A program made the translations under genes and the position numbers. The notes beneath the pieces were generated by a model, which did not search any database, had not been told where the DNA came from, and saw only the letters and a program-made list of their open reading frames with translations. This document shows positions 36,597 to 47,677 of a stretch of DNA of 64,000 bases, one piece after another; the stretch's first letter is position 1; every line of letters starts with the position of its first letter. The DNA comes from Arsukibacterium sp. UBA3155. Lineage in GTDB: Bacteria; Pseudomonadota; Gammaproteobacteria; Enterobacterales; Alteromonadaceae. The stretch is taken from NCBI GenBank assembly GCA_002364615.1, contig DEYP01000028.1, positions 61,328 through 125,327 on the forward strand, written 5' to 3'.

Positions 36597-37981
36597 TAAT
36601 ACTCGTCCTCAAAGCGGGCACTGCCGGCATAGTTATCAAAGCGTGAGAAATGGCCATGGAAGGTTAAGCGAACTTTGCCGATAGGGCCATTACGCTGCTT
36701 ACCAATAATAATTTCTGCCAGCCCTTTTTCAGCGCTGTCTTCGTGATACACCTCATCCCGATAAATAAACATAATCAAGTCGGCGTCCTGCTCGATAGAA
36801 CCTGACTCCCTTAAATCAGAGTTTACCGGTCGCTTATCGGCGCGCTGTTCCAGGCCGCGGTTAAGCTGTGACAATGCAATTACCGGTACCTTCAGCTCTT
36901 TGGCTAACGATTTTAACGAGCGCGAAATCTCAGCGATTTCCAGGGTACGGTTTTCACTTAACCCCGGTACCGTCATTAACTGTAAATAGTCGACCATGAT
37001 CATACTAAGGCCACCATGCTCCCGCGCAACACGCCGTGCCCGTGAACGCACCTCGGTTGGTGTCAGCCCTGATGCATCATCGATATACATTTTGCCCTTG
37101 CTGTTAAGTAATTCAATCGCAGAGGATAAACGCGCCCAATCTTCGTCTTCCAACTGGCCAGTACGTACCTTGGTTTGATTAATCCGGCCTAAAGAGGCCA
37201 GCATACGCATCATAATCTGGTCTGAGGGCATCTCAAGACTGAAAATAAGTACGGGCTTGTCGCTGGTAATAGCGGCATGCTCACACAAATTCATAGCAAA
37301 AGTGGTTTTACCCATTGAAGGACGAGCGGCAACAATAATTAAATCCGATGGCTGAAAACCATTGGTCATTTTATCCAGGTCCATATAGCCGGATGACAAA
37401 CCGGTGATACCCGTTTGAGGCGAGCGAAACAGCGCATCAATTTTATCGATGGTTTTAGCCAAAATATTATTGATCGGCTCCGGACCTTCATTGGCATTAG
37501 CGCGCTGTTCAGCAATCTTAAATACTTTACTCTCAGCAAAGTCGAGTAACTCAGCACTGGTGCGGCCCTGAGTATCATAACCCGCGTCGGCAATATCATG
37601 TGCCACGGCTATCATATCGCGCACCACAGCCCGTTCCCGCACAATGTCAGCATAGGCCATGATATTGGCTGCACTTGGCGTGTTTTTGGCTATTTCACCT
37701 AAATAAGCAAAACCGCCAATATCGTCTAATTGCTGATTGGCCTCAAGCGCTTCTGAAACGGTAATTAAGTCTATTGGCTGGTTAGCTTCGGCGATTCTGG
37801 CCATGGCGCTGAAGATAAAGCGGTGCGAGCGCAGGTAAAAATCCTGCTCAACCACTTTTTCTGAAACTCTGTCCCAGGCCTGATTATCCAGCATTAAACC
37901 GCCCAGCACAGATTGCTCGGCTTCGATAGAGTGCGGCGGCATTTTCAGGCCGGCAACTTGCTTGTCTTTATTACTGCTCAT
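36596..37981 (-). CDS. dnaB: Replicative DNA helicase DnaB
   Basis: DnaB is the hexameric 5'-3' helicase of the replication fork. The 461-residue protein has the N-terminal domain (PPHSIEAEQSVLGGLML) and the RecA-like domain with Walker A ARPSMGKTTFAMN, Walker B MIMVDYLQLM and the arginine-finger region LRESGSIEQDAD. It contains no intein. I chose the ATG at 37981 with AGG upstream; a 15-codon extension also exists. It follows the ribosomal-protein operon and precedes alr. Confidence 0.97.
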   Translation of the reverse strand: MSSNKDKQVAGLKMPPHSIEAEQSVLGGLMLDNQAWDRVSEKVVEQDFYLRSHRFIFSAMARIAEANQPIDLITVSEALEANQQLDDIGGFAYLGEIAKNTPSAANIMAYADIVRERAVVRDMIAVAHDIADAGYDTQGRTSAELLDFAESKVFKIAEQRANANEGPEPINNILAKTIDKIDALFRSPQTGITGLSSGYMDLDKMTNGFQPSDLIIVAARPSMGKTTFAMNLCEHAAITSDKPVLIFSLEMPSDQIMMRMLASLGRINQTKVRTGQLEDEDWARLSSAIELLNSKGKMYIDDASGLTPTEVRSRARRVAREHGGLSMIMVDYLQLMTVPGLSENRTLEIAEISRSLKSLAKELKVPVIALSQLNRGLEQRADKRPVNSDLRESGSIEQDADLIMFIYRDEVYHEDSAEKGLAEIIIGKQRNGPIGKVRLTFHGHFSRFDNYAGSARFEDEY

Positions 37982-38103
37982 AACACCTGACAGATTTTGA
38001 AATAACTGTGCAATGCTACCTTGCAAGCGGCAGAATAAAAAGCAACGTAGAGATTATTTTTAAAATGAAAGGGCGTAACGGTGGGAAAAACGGCGGAAGA
38101 GGT

Positions 38104-38128
38104 TGGCGCACCGCATGGCAGTGCGCCA
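38104..38128 (-). terminator. Strong hairpin after rplI, without a T-run
   Basis: TGGCGCAC and GTGCGCCA form a perfect eight-base-pair stem around a nine-base loop, starting seven bases after the rplI stop. The minus strand continues with no T-run directly after it. It may be an RNA 3'-end stabiliser or processing site rather than a classical terminator. Confidence 0.4.
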
Positions 38129-38134
38129 GTAGCC

Positions 38135-38587
38135 TTAGGCTTCTGCGATAATAACAACTTTAATCGTTGCTACTACTTCAGCGTGTAACTGCAGATCGAT
38201 ATCGAACTCACCAGTTTCACGTAAAGTACCGTTAGGTAACTTCACTTCAGCTTTAGATACTTTTACGCCCGCTTCAGTAATGGCATCAGCGATATCGCGG
38301 GTACCTACTGAACCAAACAGCTTGCCTTCGTCACCGGCTTTAGAAGCGATAGTCACTTCAGCCAGTTCTGCCAGCTTAGCAGCGCGGTCGTTAGCGGCAG
38401 TTAAATCAGCAGCCATTTTGGCTTCTAATTCAGCACGACGCTGTTCAAACTTTTCAGTGTTAGCTTTGTTAGCCGGAACTGCTTTACCCTGTGGGAATAA
38501 GAAGTTACGAGCATAACCAGACTTAACAGAAACATTGTCACCTAAACCACCAAGGTTAGAGACTTTGTCTAACAGAATAACTTGCAT
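38135..38587 (-). CDS. rplI: 50S ribosomal protein L9
   Basis: L9 binds 23S rRNA near the L1 stalk. The 150-residue protein begins [29 protein letters not shown]-type sequence (N-terminal domain, about 1-50), then a long connecting helix rich in Lys, Glu and Ala (about 50-75), then the C-terminal domain with [14 protein letters not shown]. It is the last gene of the rpsF-priB-rpsR-rplI operon, 18 bases after rpsR. Confidence 0.98.
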   Translation of the reverse strand: MQVILLDKVSNLGGLGDNVSVKSGYARNFLFPQGKAVPANKANTEKFEQRRAELEAKMAADLTAANDRAAKLAELAEVTIASKAGDEGKLFGSVGTRDIADAITEAGVKVSKAEVKLPNGTLRETGEFDIDLQLHAEVVATIKVVIIAEA

Positions 38588-38605
38588 ACTTATACCCCTT
38601 CTGTA

Positions 38606-38833
38606 TTAGCTGTGTGAGTCGCTGTACGGCAACAAGGCCAGGTAGCGAGCGCGCTTAATAGCACGAGCCAGCTGACGCTGATACTTAGCGCTGGTACCAG
38701 TAATACGGCTAGGTACGATTTTGCCGCTTTCTGTAACATAGTTTTTCAGAACAGCGGTATCTTTGTAATCAATCTCTACAGTGCCTTCTGCAGAAAAACG
38801 GCAGAATTTACGGCGACGGAAAAAACGTGACAT
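38606..38833 (-). CDS. rpsR: 30S ribosomal protein S18
   Basis: S18 pairs with S6 on the platform of the 30S subunit. The 75-residue protein has the basic N-terminus [13 protein letters not shown] and the conserved block [24 protein letters not shown] (about 31-54, shown in part). The operon order rpsF-priB-rpsR-rplI is the E. coli order. A leader upstream of rpsF may bind the S6-S18 complex. Confidence 0.98.
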   Translation of the reverse strand: MSRFFRRRKFCRFSAEGTVEIDYKDTAVLKNYVTESGKIVPSRITGTSAKYQRQLARAIKRARYLALLPYSDSHS

Positions 38834-38844
38834 TTGTCTGTCTC

Positions 38845-39153
38845 CTAACTTATTTGTTCAATCTGCTGGGCGTGCAGTACCAGTTTTGCCTGACCACTGC
38901 GGTTTTGGTGCCGGTTTAAAAACCCGCTAACCTTTACCATGCTACCCAACGTCAAAGTTTGAGCTTGCTGATGTAACACTGTGCCACTTAATACTATCTG
39001 CATTCTGACATAAGCCTGACGGTTAAGGCCGGCTTCCTGCTGATTGCTTCTGTGTTCTACGGTGATAACAGTGTGCGGTATTCCCGCCGGACTCTCACTG
39101 CGTTCAGGGTGCCGGCATACGGCGCCACTAAGCACGATGATGTTGTCCATCAA
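38845..39153 (-). CDS. priB: Primosomal replication protein PriB
   Basis: PriB is a single-stranded-DNA-binding OB-fold dimer that helps PriA reload DnaB at stalled forks. The 102-residue protein has the family features [20 protein letters not shown] and [18 protein letters not shown] with an OB pattern between them. It lies between rpsF and rpsR, two bases after rpsF, where PriB is found in gammaproteobacteria. Confidence 0.94.
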   Translation of the reverse strand: MMDNIIVLSGAVCRHPERSESPAGIPHTVITVEHRSNQQEAGLNRQAYVRMQIVLSGTVLHQQAQTLTLGSMVKVSGFLNRHQNRSGQAKLVLHAQQIEQIS

Positions 39154-39155
39154 AC

Positions 39156-39551
39156 TTACTCTTCGTTTTCTACCTGCTCTTCTGATTCACGAGGAGCACG
39201 GTCACGAGGACGGTCGTCACGTGAACGCTCTTCACGTACCTTAGCCATTGGAGATGGCTCAACTACGGCACCGTTAGTGCGCATAATCAGGTTACGTAAT
39301 ACAGCATCGTTGTAACGGAAGTTAGTTTCCAGCTCATCAATCACTGTTTGTGGTGCTTCCACGTTAAGCAACACGTAGTGTGCTTTGTGCAGTTTTTGAA
39401 TTGGGTAAGCCAGTTGACGACGGCCCCAATCTTCCAAACGGTGGATAGTACCGCCCGCTTCTTTGATTGAGCCTGTGTAACGCTCAATCATACCAGGCAC
39501 TTGTTCACTCTGATCAGGGTGAACCATAAAAACGATTTCGTAATGACGCAT
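39156..39551 (-). CDS. rpsF: 30S ribosomal protein S6
   Basis: The 131-residue protein starts [18 protein letters not shown] and has [19 protein letters not shown] (about 44-62), the conserved S6 core. The C-terminus beyond residue 98 is an acidic-basic tail ending EEQVENEE, the site where RimK adds glutamates in E. coli; the EE end would suit that. AAGGAG lies before the ATG. It is the first gene of the ribosomal operon. Confidence 0.98.
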   Translation of the reverse strand: MRHYEIVFMVHPDQSEQVPGMIERYTGSIKEAGGTIHRLEDWGRRQLAYPIQKLHKAHYVLLNVEAPQTVIDELETNFRYNDAVLRNLIMRTNGAVVEPSPMAKVREERSRDDRPRDRAPRESEEQVENEE

Positions 39552-39573
39552 TGTAGCTCCTTACGGTTAGTAA

Positions 39574-39608
39574 GCCTCGGGTGAGCTCGGCCGGGCTCGC
39601 ATAGAGGC
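39574..39608 (-). promoter_or_regulatory. Candidate S6:S18-binding leader hairpin of rpsF
   Basis: In the rpsF leader GCCTC and GAGGC close a stem that holds an inner GAGC/GCTC hairpin, leaving ACCC unpaired with CCG at the junction. A bulged CCG in such a stem is the known recognition feature of the S6-S18 complex in rpsF leaders of other bacteria. The fold was drawn by hand, so the match is tentative. Confidence 0.4.
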
Positions 39609-39640
39609 AAGGAACGTGAGTGTATGGCCGAAGGTCGCGT

Positions 39641-39669
39641 ATTTTACGGAGTTAGCGGGTAAATAACAA
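39641..39669 (-). promoter_or_regulatory. Candidate promoter of the rpsF operon
   Basis: On the minus strand TTGTTA (39664-39669) and TAAAAT (39641-39646) are exactly 17 bases apart, followed by ACGCGAC, a fairly GC-rich discriminator. The leader would be about 80 bases. This is the best promoter-like pair in the rlmB-rpsF gap. Confidence 0.55.
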
Positions 39670-39716
39670 GCAGAATATAAAGTAAAGAATTTAAAACCCA
39701 AACTAGTTAAAACATT

Positions 39717-40448
39717 TTAGCTTCGCTGGCGCACTGCTTCGAATAAGCAAATACCCGCAGCAACCGACACATTAAGGCTGGAAACGCTGCCAAACATCGG
39801 TATTTTTACCAGACTGTCACAGGTTTCGCGGGTTAAGCGGCGTAAGCCCTCGCCTTCCGCGCCCATCACCAACGCCAGCGGACCTTTAAAATCAGCCTGG
39901 TAAATTGTGGTGTCAGTTTCACCGGCGGCACCGACCACCCACACTCCGGCATCCTGCAACTCTCGCAGGGTACGGGCTAGATTGGTGACGGTAATAAAAG
40001 GGACTGCTTCAGCCGCACCGCACGCCACCTTGCGCACCACAGAGGTTAGCTTGGCAGATCTGTCTTTCGGTGAGATAACCGCATGAACGCCGGCGGCATC
40101 GGCACTTCGCAAAATAGCACCGAGGTTATGCGGGTCGGTTACGCCATCTAATACCAGCAGAAAAGGCTTGTCTTTTTGCTCCAGCAAGGTTGCCAGATCG
40201 CTCTCATTACCACTGCTGGCTAAACGTGCCTTGGCAACAATACCCTGATGCTGGCCGCTGACCATGTCATCTAAGGTTCTGCGGTTACAAAACTGTACCG
40301 AAATTCCGTTCTGGCGCGCCTGCTGAATCAACGGTTGCATGCGCTTGTCTTCACGGTCCTTCATGATAAACAGCTCTAAAATATCCTGCGGCGCCCGCTC
40401 TAACAGGGCGTTAACCGCATGGATACCAAATACAAAATCTGCACTCAT
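39717..40448 (-). CDS. rlmB: 23S rRNA (guanosine-2251-2'-O)-methyltransferase
   Basis: RlmB methylates the ribose of G2251 in the P-loop of 23S rRNA. The 243-residue protein has an N-terminal substrate-binding domain ([14 protein letters not shown]) and a SPOUT knot domain with [30 protein letters not shown] and [15 protein letters not shown] (motifs 1-3). It follows rnr by 37 bases, the order also seen in E. coli. Confidence 0.96.
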   Translation of the reverse strand: MSADFVFGIHAVNALLERAPQDILELFIMKDREDKRMQPLIQQARQNGISVQFCNRRTLDDMVSGQHQGIVAKARLASSGNESDLATLLEQKDKPFLLVLDGVTDPHNLGAILRSADAAGVHAVISPKDRSAKLTSVVRKVACGAAEAVPFITVTNLARTLRELQDAGVWVVGAAGETDTTIYQADFKGPLALVMGAEGEGLRRLTRETCDSLVKIPMFGSVSSLNVSVAAGICLFEAVRQRS

Positions 40449-40485
40449 TATACGTTGTTTCTCTTTAATAATTTAGTCGGCAATA

Positions 40486-42852
40486 TTAAGACTTTTTTGC
40501 TTTACGCCGTGGTTTCTTAACAGCAGTTTTTGCTGCTTTCGGTTTATCAGCCTTTTTTGCTGCGGGTTTAGCTGCGCCTTTGCTGGGAGTTTTGCTACTG
40601 CGCCTGCCCGGCTTGGCGTCTTTTTCGGCAAAAGCGGCATTGCGACTGGCTTTGACTGCCCGGCCGGAAACATTATGTTTTGGCTCGCCCACTACGGCTA
40701 AATCAATTTTGCGGGACTCTAAGCTTACGGCCAGTACTTTCACTTTAACCTGATCGCCCATCCGGTAACTAACGCCACTGTGCTCACCGAGTAACACCTG
40801 ACGCTCAGCATCAAAACGATAGTAATCGTTTTGCAGCGAGGTGACGTGCACCAGCCCTTCAATATATAAATCGCTAAGCCTTACAAATAAACCAAAGTTG
40901 GTGACGGTTGACACCACACCTTCGAATTCGGTGCCAAGATGGTCCTGCATATATTCACATTTTAACCAGTCTGATACTTCGCGCGTGGCATCGTCGGCAC
41001 GGCGCTCTGTCATCGAGCACTGCTCACCAAAATGGCTTATTTCTTTTTCACCGTAAGCACGCTCACCTGTCACCTGCTGGTTTTGTTTGAGTAAGAGGGC
41101 TTTAATCGCCCGGTGTAACACCAGATCAGGGTAACGGCGAATGGGTGAGGTAAAATGGGCATAGGCCTCCAGCGCCAGGCCGAAGTGTCCCTGATTATCT
41201 CCCTGATACACCGCTTGTTTCATGGAGCGGAGCATGGTCGTTTCAATCAGTTCCCGATCAGGACGATCAGCCAGACTGGCCAGTACCTGCGTCAGTTCCA
41301 GTGGAGTAGGTTCGCTGGATAAATTTGCCTCAATGCCCAGTTCAGCTAAAAAACGCCGGAAGTTGGCAAAGCGATCGCCGTCAGGGCGCTCGTGCACCCG
41401 GAACAATGCGTGCGCTTCATGTTTTTCAATAAAGCGGGCCGAAGCCACATTGGCCATAATCATACATTCTTCAATGATTTTATGGGCTTCGTTGCGATGC
41501 ACTGGCACTATTTGTTCAATCTTACGATGGCTGTTAAAAACAAAGCGGGTTTCTACCGTTTCAAACTCGATCGCGCCGCGCTGGCCACGTACTTTAGCCA
41601 GTTTTTTATATAAGCTGTACAGCGTTTCTAAATTCGACAGGTTTGCATCATATTGCTGACGAAGTTCTGGGTCGCCTTGCAAAATTTTATGTACTTTATT
41701 GTAAGTAAAACGCGCGGCAGAATGCATCACCGCTTCATAAAACTGATAACTCTCCAGCTTACCGGTGCTACTAATCTGCATTTCCGCAACAAAACATAAC
41801 CGATCGGTATGCGGATTTAGCGAGCAGAGACCATTTGATAACGCTTCAGGTAACATCGGTACTACGTGATCGGGAAAATACACCGAATTACCGCGCTCTA
41901 AAGCGCTGCGATCCAGTGGCGTATCAGGTTTGACATACGCACTAACATCGGCAATCGCTACCCACAGTTTCCAGCCGCCATTTTCTTTGGCTTCGGCGTA
42001 TACGGCATCGTCAAAATCACGGGCATCTTCACCATCAATAGTAACCAGTGGCAATTTAGTCAAATCAACCCGGCCCAGCTTCGCCTCTGCAGGAACCTGC
42101 TCACCGTATTTAGAAACTTGATCTAACACCGCCTGCGGGAATTCATGCGGAATTTGATGATTACGAATAGCCACTTCAATTTCCATACCGGGCGCCATAT
42201 GCTCACCCAGCACTTCAATAACTTTTCCTACCGCACTAACCCGTTTTGACGGGCGCTGAGTAATTTCTACCAGTACTATCTGGCCATGGCGTGCGGCACC
42301 CTGCTCGCCCTCCGGGACCATAATATCCTGGGTAATACGCGGATCATCCGGTACCACTACACATACAGCGTTATCTTTATAGTAGCGTCCCACCACAGGC
42401 TCGCTTCTGGGTTCTAGTACCCGCACCACCCTGGCTTCAACTTTATCTTTACTCTTCATTGCTGCCGCGGTTGCCAGCACTTTATCGCCTGGTAATACCC
42501 GCTGCATTTCATGATAAGGCAGGTACCAATCCGGACCGCCCTGCTCCAGCTTTAAGAAACCGAACCCTTCGCGGTGGCCAATGACTATACCCTTTACCAA
42601 ATCCATATGATCAACCAGACCATATCGCTTACTCTTGGTGAAAATCAGCTGGCCATCACGCTCCATCGCCCGTAAGCGTTTTTTCAGCGCAAAGATGGCA
42701 TCATCATCAGTCAGGCGAAGCTCGGTAACTAATTCATCAAAATAGGCAGGTTGTTGCCGCTTTTCGATATGCTCCAGGATAAACTCCCGGCTGGGGATGG
42801 GGTTGTCGTATTTTTCTTGCTCACGCGCAAGATGCGGATCATTTACCGTCAT
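40486..42852 (-). CDS. rnr: Ribonuclease R
   Basis: RNase R is a 3'-5' exonuclease that degrades structured RNA and defective rRNA and takes part in tmRNA-linked decay. The 788-residue protein has an HTH_12 head (about 20-85), two cold-shock domains, the RNB core with DARDFDDAVYAE (metal-binding aspartates, about 277-288) and HFTSPIRRYPDL, an S1 domain (about 640-725; GVVSTVTNFGLFVRL), and a Lys/Ala-rich basic tail. The tail is the part by which E. coli RNase R is destabilised. motX lies upstream and rlmB downstream, same strand. Confidence 0.97.
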   Translation of the reverse strand: MTVNDPHLAREQEKYDNPIPSREFILEHIEKRQQPAYFDELVTELRLTDDDAIFALKKRLRAMERDGQLIFTKSKRYGLVDHMDLVKGIVIGHREGFGFLKLEQGGPDWYLPYHEMQRVLPGDKVLATAAAMKSKDKVEARVVRVLEPRSEPVVGRYYKDNAVCVVVPDDPRITQDIMVPEGEQGAARHGQIVLVEITQRPSKRVSAVGKVIEVLGEHMAPGMEIEVAIRNHQIPHEFPQAVLDQVSKYGEQVPAEAKLGRVDLTKLPLVTIDGEDARDFDDAVYAEAKENGGWKLWVAIADVSAYVKPDTPLDRSALERGNSVYFPDHVVPMLPEALSNGLCSLNPHTDRLCFVAEMQISSTGKLESYQFYEAVMHSAARFTYNKVHKILQGDPELRQQYDANLSNLETLYSLYKKLAKVRGQRGAIEFETVETRFVFNSHRKIEQIVPVHRNEAHKIIEECMIMANVASARFIEKHEAHALFRVHERPDGDRFANFRRFLAELGIEANLSSEPTPLELTQVLASLADRPDRELIETTMLRSMKQAVYQGDNQGHFGLALEAYAHFTSPIRRYPDLVLHRAIKALLLKQNQQVTGERAYGEKEISHFGEQCSMTERRADDATREVSDWLKCEYMQDHLGTEFEGVVSTVTNFGLFVRLSDLYIEGLVHVTSLQNDYYRFDAERQVLLGEHSGVSYRMGDQVKVKVLAVSLESRKIDLAVVGEPKHNVSGRAVKASRNAAFAEKDAKPGRRSSKTPSKGAAKPAAKKADKPKAAKTAVKKPRRKAKKS

Positions 42853-42920
42853 TAATTAAACTTTTATTTCCTATTTTCATGTAATGAGTGTAACAGCTAA
42901 GCAGAAACATTGGATGAATT

Positions 42921-43547
42921 TCATTTGACAGGTCTTCTGGCGTTGGTCACCACCCGTTCAGGCATCTTTTTGGCAAGCTGTTGCAGCAGTTTTGTTATTC
43001 TAGCATGAGTATTAGCGTCTGCACTAATGGCATGATGTAACCAGCGATAGCTTTGTTCGTAGTCAACCGGAGAACCGTAACCGTCAACTAACAACTGAGC
43101 GTAGCGTAATTTGGCATTTAAGTTGCCCATCGCCGCGGCTTCATGCAGGTACACCAGCGCTTTATCAATATCTACCTGAACAAAGCGACCAATATGATAA
43201 TAGCGGCCCACTTGTTCCAGGGCTTCCGGTAAGCCTTGCGCTGCAGATTGCAGCATTAAATCCCAGCCTCGCTCAACGTTACGGGGCACACATACCGCAT
43301 AAGCCAACATATCACCATACAAAAACTGATAAGCCGGCAGCTGCATAATATCTGCCCGCGCTTCAATATCCTGCACCAACTGACAGTCGTCAGAGCGCAC
43401 CTGGCGCAAGTGACTGTTGGTTTTAATAAGATCCAGCAGGTCATCCTGGCTATACAGCTGCACCGCATCTGCTTGCTGCGCAGTTACAGGCGAGCTCGCC
43501 AATAAGCTTAGCAGCGCGGCAACCGGTAATATCAATAACATTTTCAT
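42921..43547 (-). CDS. motX: Sodium-driven flagellar motor protein MotX
   Basis: MotX is a periplasmic T-ring protein needed for the PomAB sodium stator of polar flagella. The 208-residue protein has a signal peptide (about 1-23) and then Sel1-like repeats. Compared with Vibrio MotX, the blocks DDCQLVQDIEARA, PAYQFLYGDMLAYAVCV, LPEALEQVGRYYHIG and YGSPVDYEQSYRWL are nearly superimposable; two cysteines sit at conserved places. motX next to rnr is a known arrangement in Vibrio-like genomes. No other flagellar gene is in the window. Confidence 0.93.
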   Translation of the reverse strand: MKMLLILPVAALLSLLASSPVTAQQADAVQLYSQDDLLDLIKTNSHLRQVRSDDCQLVQDIEARADIMQLPAYQFLYGDMLAYAVCVPRNVERGWDLMLQSAAQGLPEALEQVGRYYHIGRFVQVDIDKALVYLHEAAAMGNLNAKLRYAQLLVDGYGSPVDYEQSYRWLHHAISADANTHARITKLLQQLAKKMPERVVTNARRPVK

Positions 43548-43670
43548 AGGGCGTCAAATAACCGTTAGTTTATGCAGTGAACATTGATAATGTCTGTCAA
43601 TGCGAAAAATAAAGCAAAAACTACGCCACAACAGCACGATGATTGCACGGTAACGTACTGCGGTGTGCGA

Positions 43671-44987
43671 TTATTGCTCGTTGTAGCGCAGCCATTGCGG
43701 CTGTATTGGCTCAGTAGAAGGCAGCTTGCCTAAGCGCTGACCACTTACCGCTACATCGCTACAGCTGTCATTGTTAATATACGCCAATGCCTCGGCGTAC
43801 AACGGGTCTGCATTATCACCCCAGTCGCCTTCAACCGTGGCAGTAACCGGGCAGTTCGGACTCAAACCGTCAAAGTAGTCACCGAAATCCAAAGCGTTAA
43901 CTGTTTGAAAATTAATGGCAAACAACCTGAAATCGCCTACCTGGTCTGGCACCTGACCTACCGGTTTGCCGCAGGTCGTTTCACCTATTTGCACAACGTC
44001 AATAAAAGGACTCATAGCGTTAATAACCAGCTCACTGGAAGAGCAGCTCCCCGGCGTGGTGAGCACGAATACCCGTGGTAAGTTTAAGTTGGTTCGCCCG
44101 GCCCCCAAAGCAAAACCAACACTGCTGTTTTTTCGGGTATTTTTATCATTGTAACGGTATTTAACAAAAATATTGCCTTGCAGCCTGGGAAACGCAATAT
44201 GTGAACTTAACTGATTAGCTACCCGGATTAAGCCACCGCCATTGTAACGGACATCCAGCACCAGCTCGTCGATTTGTTCCCGGGCAAAATAACTGAAAGC
44301 CTGCTCCAGCTCAATTTCAGATAGCTCGATAAAGGTATTAAAAACCAGATAGCCGACCTTCTTATCGCCAACCTGGGCCACCGAACGATGCATTACGGTG
44401 TTGGTACTAACGGTGCTTTTTACAAAATCTGCCTGGCGCTGACTGTTGTCAGGCTTTAGCCAGACAAAGCGCCGCACTATACCTTCTTCGTTAGGACCAT
44501 AAATATCATCATTTGTCGCAGTACCGGCATCCAGCCGGGATAACCATTCTGCGACACTGATGCCGTCGATCTCAACTATTTTATCTGCACGGCGCAGACC
44601 TCGCTGAGCCGCTGAGCCCGCATCAAAAACATACAGCACCTGCAGTGCCGTGTTGTTATCGGCTCGCTGAGTTGCAAAACCATAGCCGAAAAACACCGCA
44701 TTGATATAACGATCCTGATACTGCTGCTCTGTCATAATAAAACTATAGCGATCACGATCAGCAGTGACTTGATCTAGATAGGCAGAAGGGGTACTGAACG
44801 CCAGGGGGTCGACACCGGTCTTTAATTCGTCGTACCAGAGATAGTCAGCCACTAACTTACAGTACACCTGACTATTGATATCAGTGCGGGCGCATTCGGC
44901 AATATTATTATTTGCAGCATCATCACTGCCAGATCCGCCACATGCTGCCAACATCAGGCAAAGGAAACTGATTAGAAGCTTATTCAT
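43671..44987 (-). CDS. S41 family peptidase, lipoprotein
   Basis: A 438-residue exported lipoprotein: the signal LISFLCLMLAACGGSG has a lipobox with Cys-16. A PDZ-like part (about 118-160, DAGSAAQRGLRRADKIVEIDG) precedes the C-terminal-processing-peptidase core, in which TPGSCSSSELV holds the nucleophile serine and GETTCGKPVG the general-base lysine. It is therefore a Ser/Lys protease of the CTP type, acting in the periplasm. The substrate is unknown. It lies between purA and motX, each with its own gap. Confidence 0.85.
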   Translation of the reverse strand: MNKLLISFLCLMLAACGGSGSDDAANNNIAECARTDINSQVYCKLVADYLWYDELKTGVDPLAFSTPSAYLDQVTADRDRYSFIMTEQQYQDRYINAVFFGYGFATQRADNNTALQVLYVFDAGSAAQRGLRRADKIVEIDGISVAEWLSRLDAGTATNDDIYGPNEEGIVRRFVWLKPDNSQRQADFVKSTVSTNTVMHRSVAQVGDKKVGYLVFNTFIELSEIELEQAFSYFAREQIDELVLDVRYNGGGLIRVANQLSSHIAFPRLQGNIFVKYRYNDKNTRKNSSVGFALGAGRTNLNLPRVFVLTTPGSCSSSELVINAMSPFIDVVQIGETTCGKPVGQVPDQVGDFRLFAINFQTVNALDFGDYFDGLSPNCPVTATVEGDWGDNADPLYAEALAYINNDSCSDVAVSGQRLGKLPSTEPIQPQWLRYNEQ

Positions 44988-45020
44988 TTGAGCCCTCCCG
45001 CTGCAATAAACACAGGGTAT

Positions 45021-45047
45021 AAAAAAACGCCACCAAATGGCAGCGTT
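45021..45047 (-). terminator. Intrinsic terminator after purA
   Basis: Read on the minus strand, AACGCTGCCA pairs with TGGTGGCGTT (two wobble pairs, very short loop), followed by TTTTT. It begins 17 bases after the purA stop. Confidence 0.8.
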
Positions 45048-45063
45048 ATTTTATACGAGCGAC

Positions 45064-46476
<1,413 letters not shown>

Positions 46477-47640
46477 TTAACCGCGTTTCAAACAGGATAA
46501 GTCAAATTGGTCACTGTTGTGATATAAACCAAACCCAAAGCGTAAACGGTCTGTTCGGTAGTCGGTAATAACGCCATTATTTTTCAAAAATGCCGCTAAG
46601 TCAGCAACCTCGCTGGTACTTGCCAGCTTAAAGGTAAAAAAGTGGCCATGCTGATCAGGCCGATATAACAGCAGGCTTTGCTGATTAAGCAGCGGATGCT
46701 GTTGCCGGCTTAACTCTGCAAGAAACGCCTGTTGCAGCTGCATAACATACTGATGAATTCTACCAACAGTAATCCCCTGCTTTTTAAACAGCAACAGTAC
46801 CGCATGTAATCGGTACAACGCAGTATAATCCATGGTAGCCCCGGCAAAACGATTACCATCATTACTGTAAAGCACCAAAGCCGACTTCTCAGCCGCCAGT
46901 GTGCCAAACTCAGCAAACCAGCCGGTATACCATGGCCGCTGATTATTCCCCGGGGGCACAGCCATAAAACAACATCCTTCACCACCCTGAGCATATTTAT
47001 AACTACCGGACAGATAGAACACCCGCTCTGCAATGGCTGACAAATCGGTAGGCAACGCCATAAAGCCATGATAGCCATCAATAACTATCATGGCGTCGGT
47101 AACCTCTGCCACGGCCAGAACAAAGGCAGGTAAGTCAGCTATTGCGTATCCTGAGTTAAAAAATACCTGACTACAAAACACCATATCAGGCTGTTCCATC
47201 TTTACCTTGGCAATAAAACGCTCAGTAAAACTGGCAAAAGGTTCGGTTGGAACACTCGTCAGCTCGATGTTATCAAACTCAGCAAGACGTGTTGCCTGGC
47301 GTTGAAAGCTATAAAATTCACTGTCGGTGCTAAGCACGTTAAGTGGTTTTGACAGGTCAAAACAGCTAAACAGCCGCATCACTAATTCGTGCGTATTGCC
47401 AGCGAAAACAATTTGCTCCGGTGCAGGCAAATTCAGGATATCAGCGATCAATTGCTGCGTTTGCGGGATCACCTGCCCAAAGATGTGCAGCCACTTGTCA
47501 TCCACCATACTGGCACTGTCGTCCCAGTAGGCAAGGGTGGCTTCGCGCGTTACATCAGGCCAGTAATGATGGGAATGACTGGCAAAATGTTGCTTGTCCG
47601 GGTTGGCCTGCAAAAAACGCTGATAAAAATGTTGATACAT
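46477..47640 (-). CDS. Class V aminotransferase-fold, kynureninase-like PLP enzyme
   Basis: A 387-residue PLP-dependent enzyme. The cofactor lysine is in YLSGSYKYAQGGEGCCFM (Lys about 217), and MIVIDGYHGFMALP carries the Asp that holds the pyridine nitrogen. The start, FYQRFLQANPDKQHFASHSHHYWPDV, and FAGNTHELV resemble kynureninase-like enzymes, but no tryptophan-degradation gene is near, so the substrate is unknown. It lies between hflC and purA, a place where E. coli has no such gene, and it is bounded by terminators on both sides. Confidence 0.72.
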   Translation of the reverse strand: MYQHFYQRFLQANPDKQHFASHSHHYWPDVTREATLAYWDDSASMVDDKWLHIFGQVIPQTQQLIADILNLPAPEQIVFAGNTHELVMRLFSCFDLSKPLNVLSTDSEFYSFQRQATRLAEFDNIELTSVPTEPFASFTERFIAKVKMEQPDMVFCSQVFFNSGYAIADLPAFVLAVAEVTDAMIVIDGYHGFMALPTDLSAIAERVFYLSGSYKYAQGGEGCCFMAVPPGNNQRPWYTGWFAEFGTLAAEKSALVLYSNDGNRFAGATMDYTALYRLHAVLLLFKKQGITVGRIHQYVMQLQQAFLAELSRQQHPLLNQQSLLLYRPDQHGHFFTFKLASTSEVADLAAFLKNNGVITDYRTDRLRFGFGLYHNSDQFDLSCLKRG

Positions 47641-47677
47641 AGCGGCTCCGCTTTTCTTTGAGAAGAAATTGCTCAGA

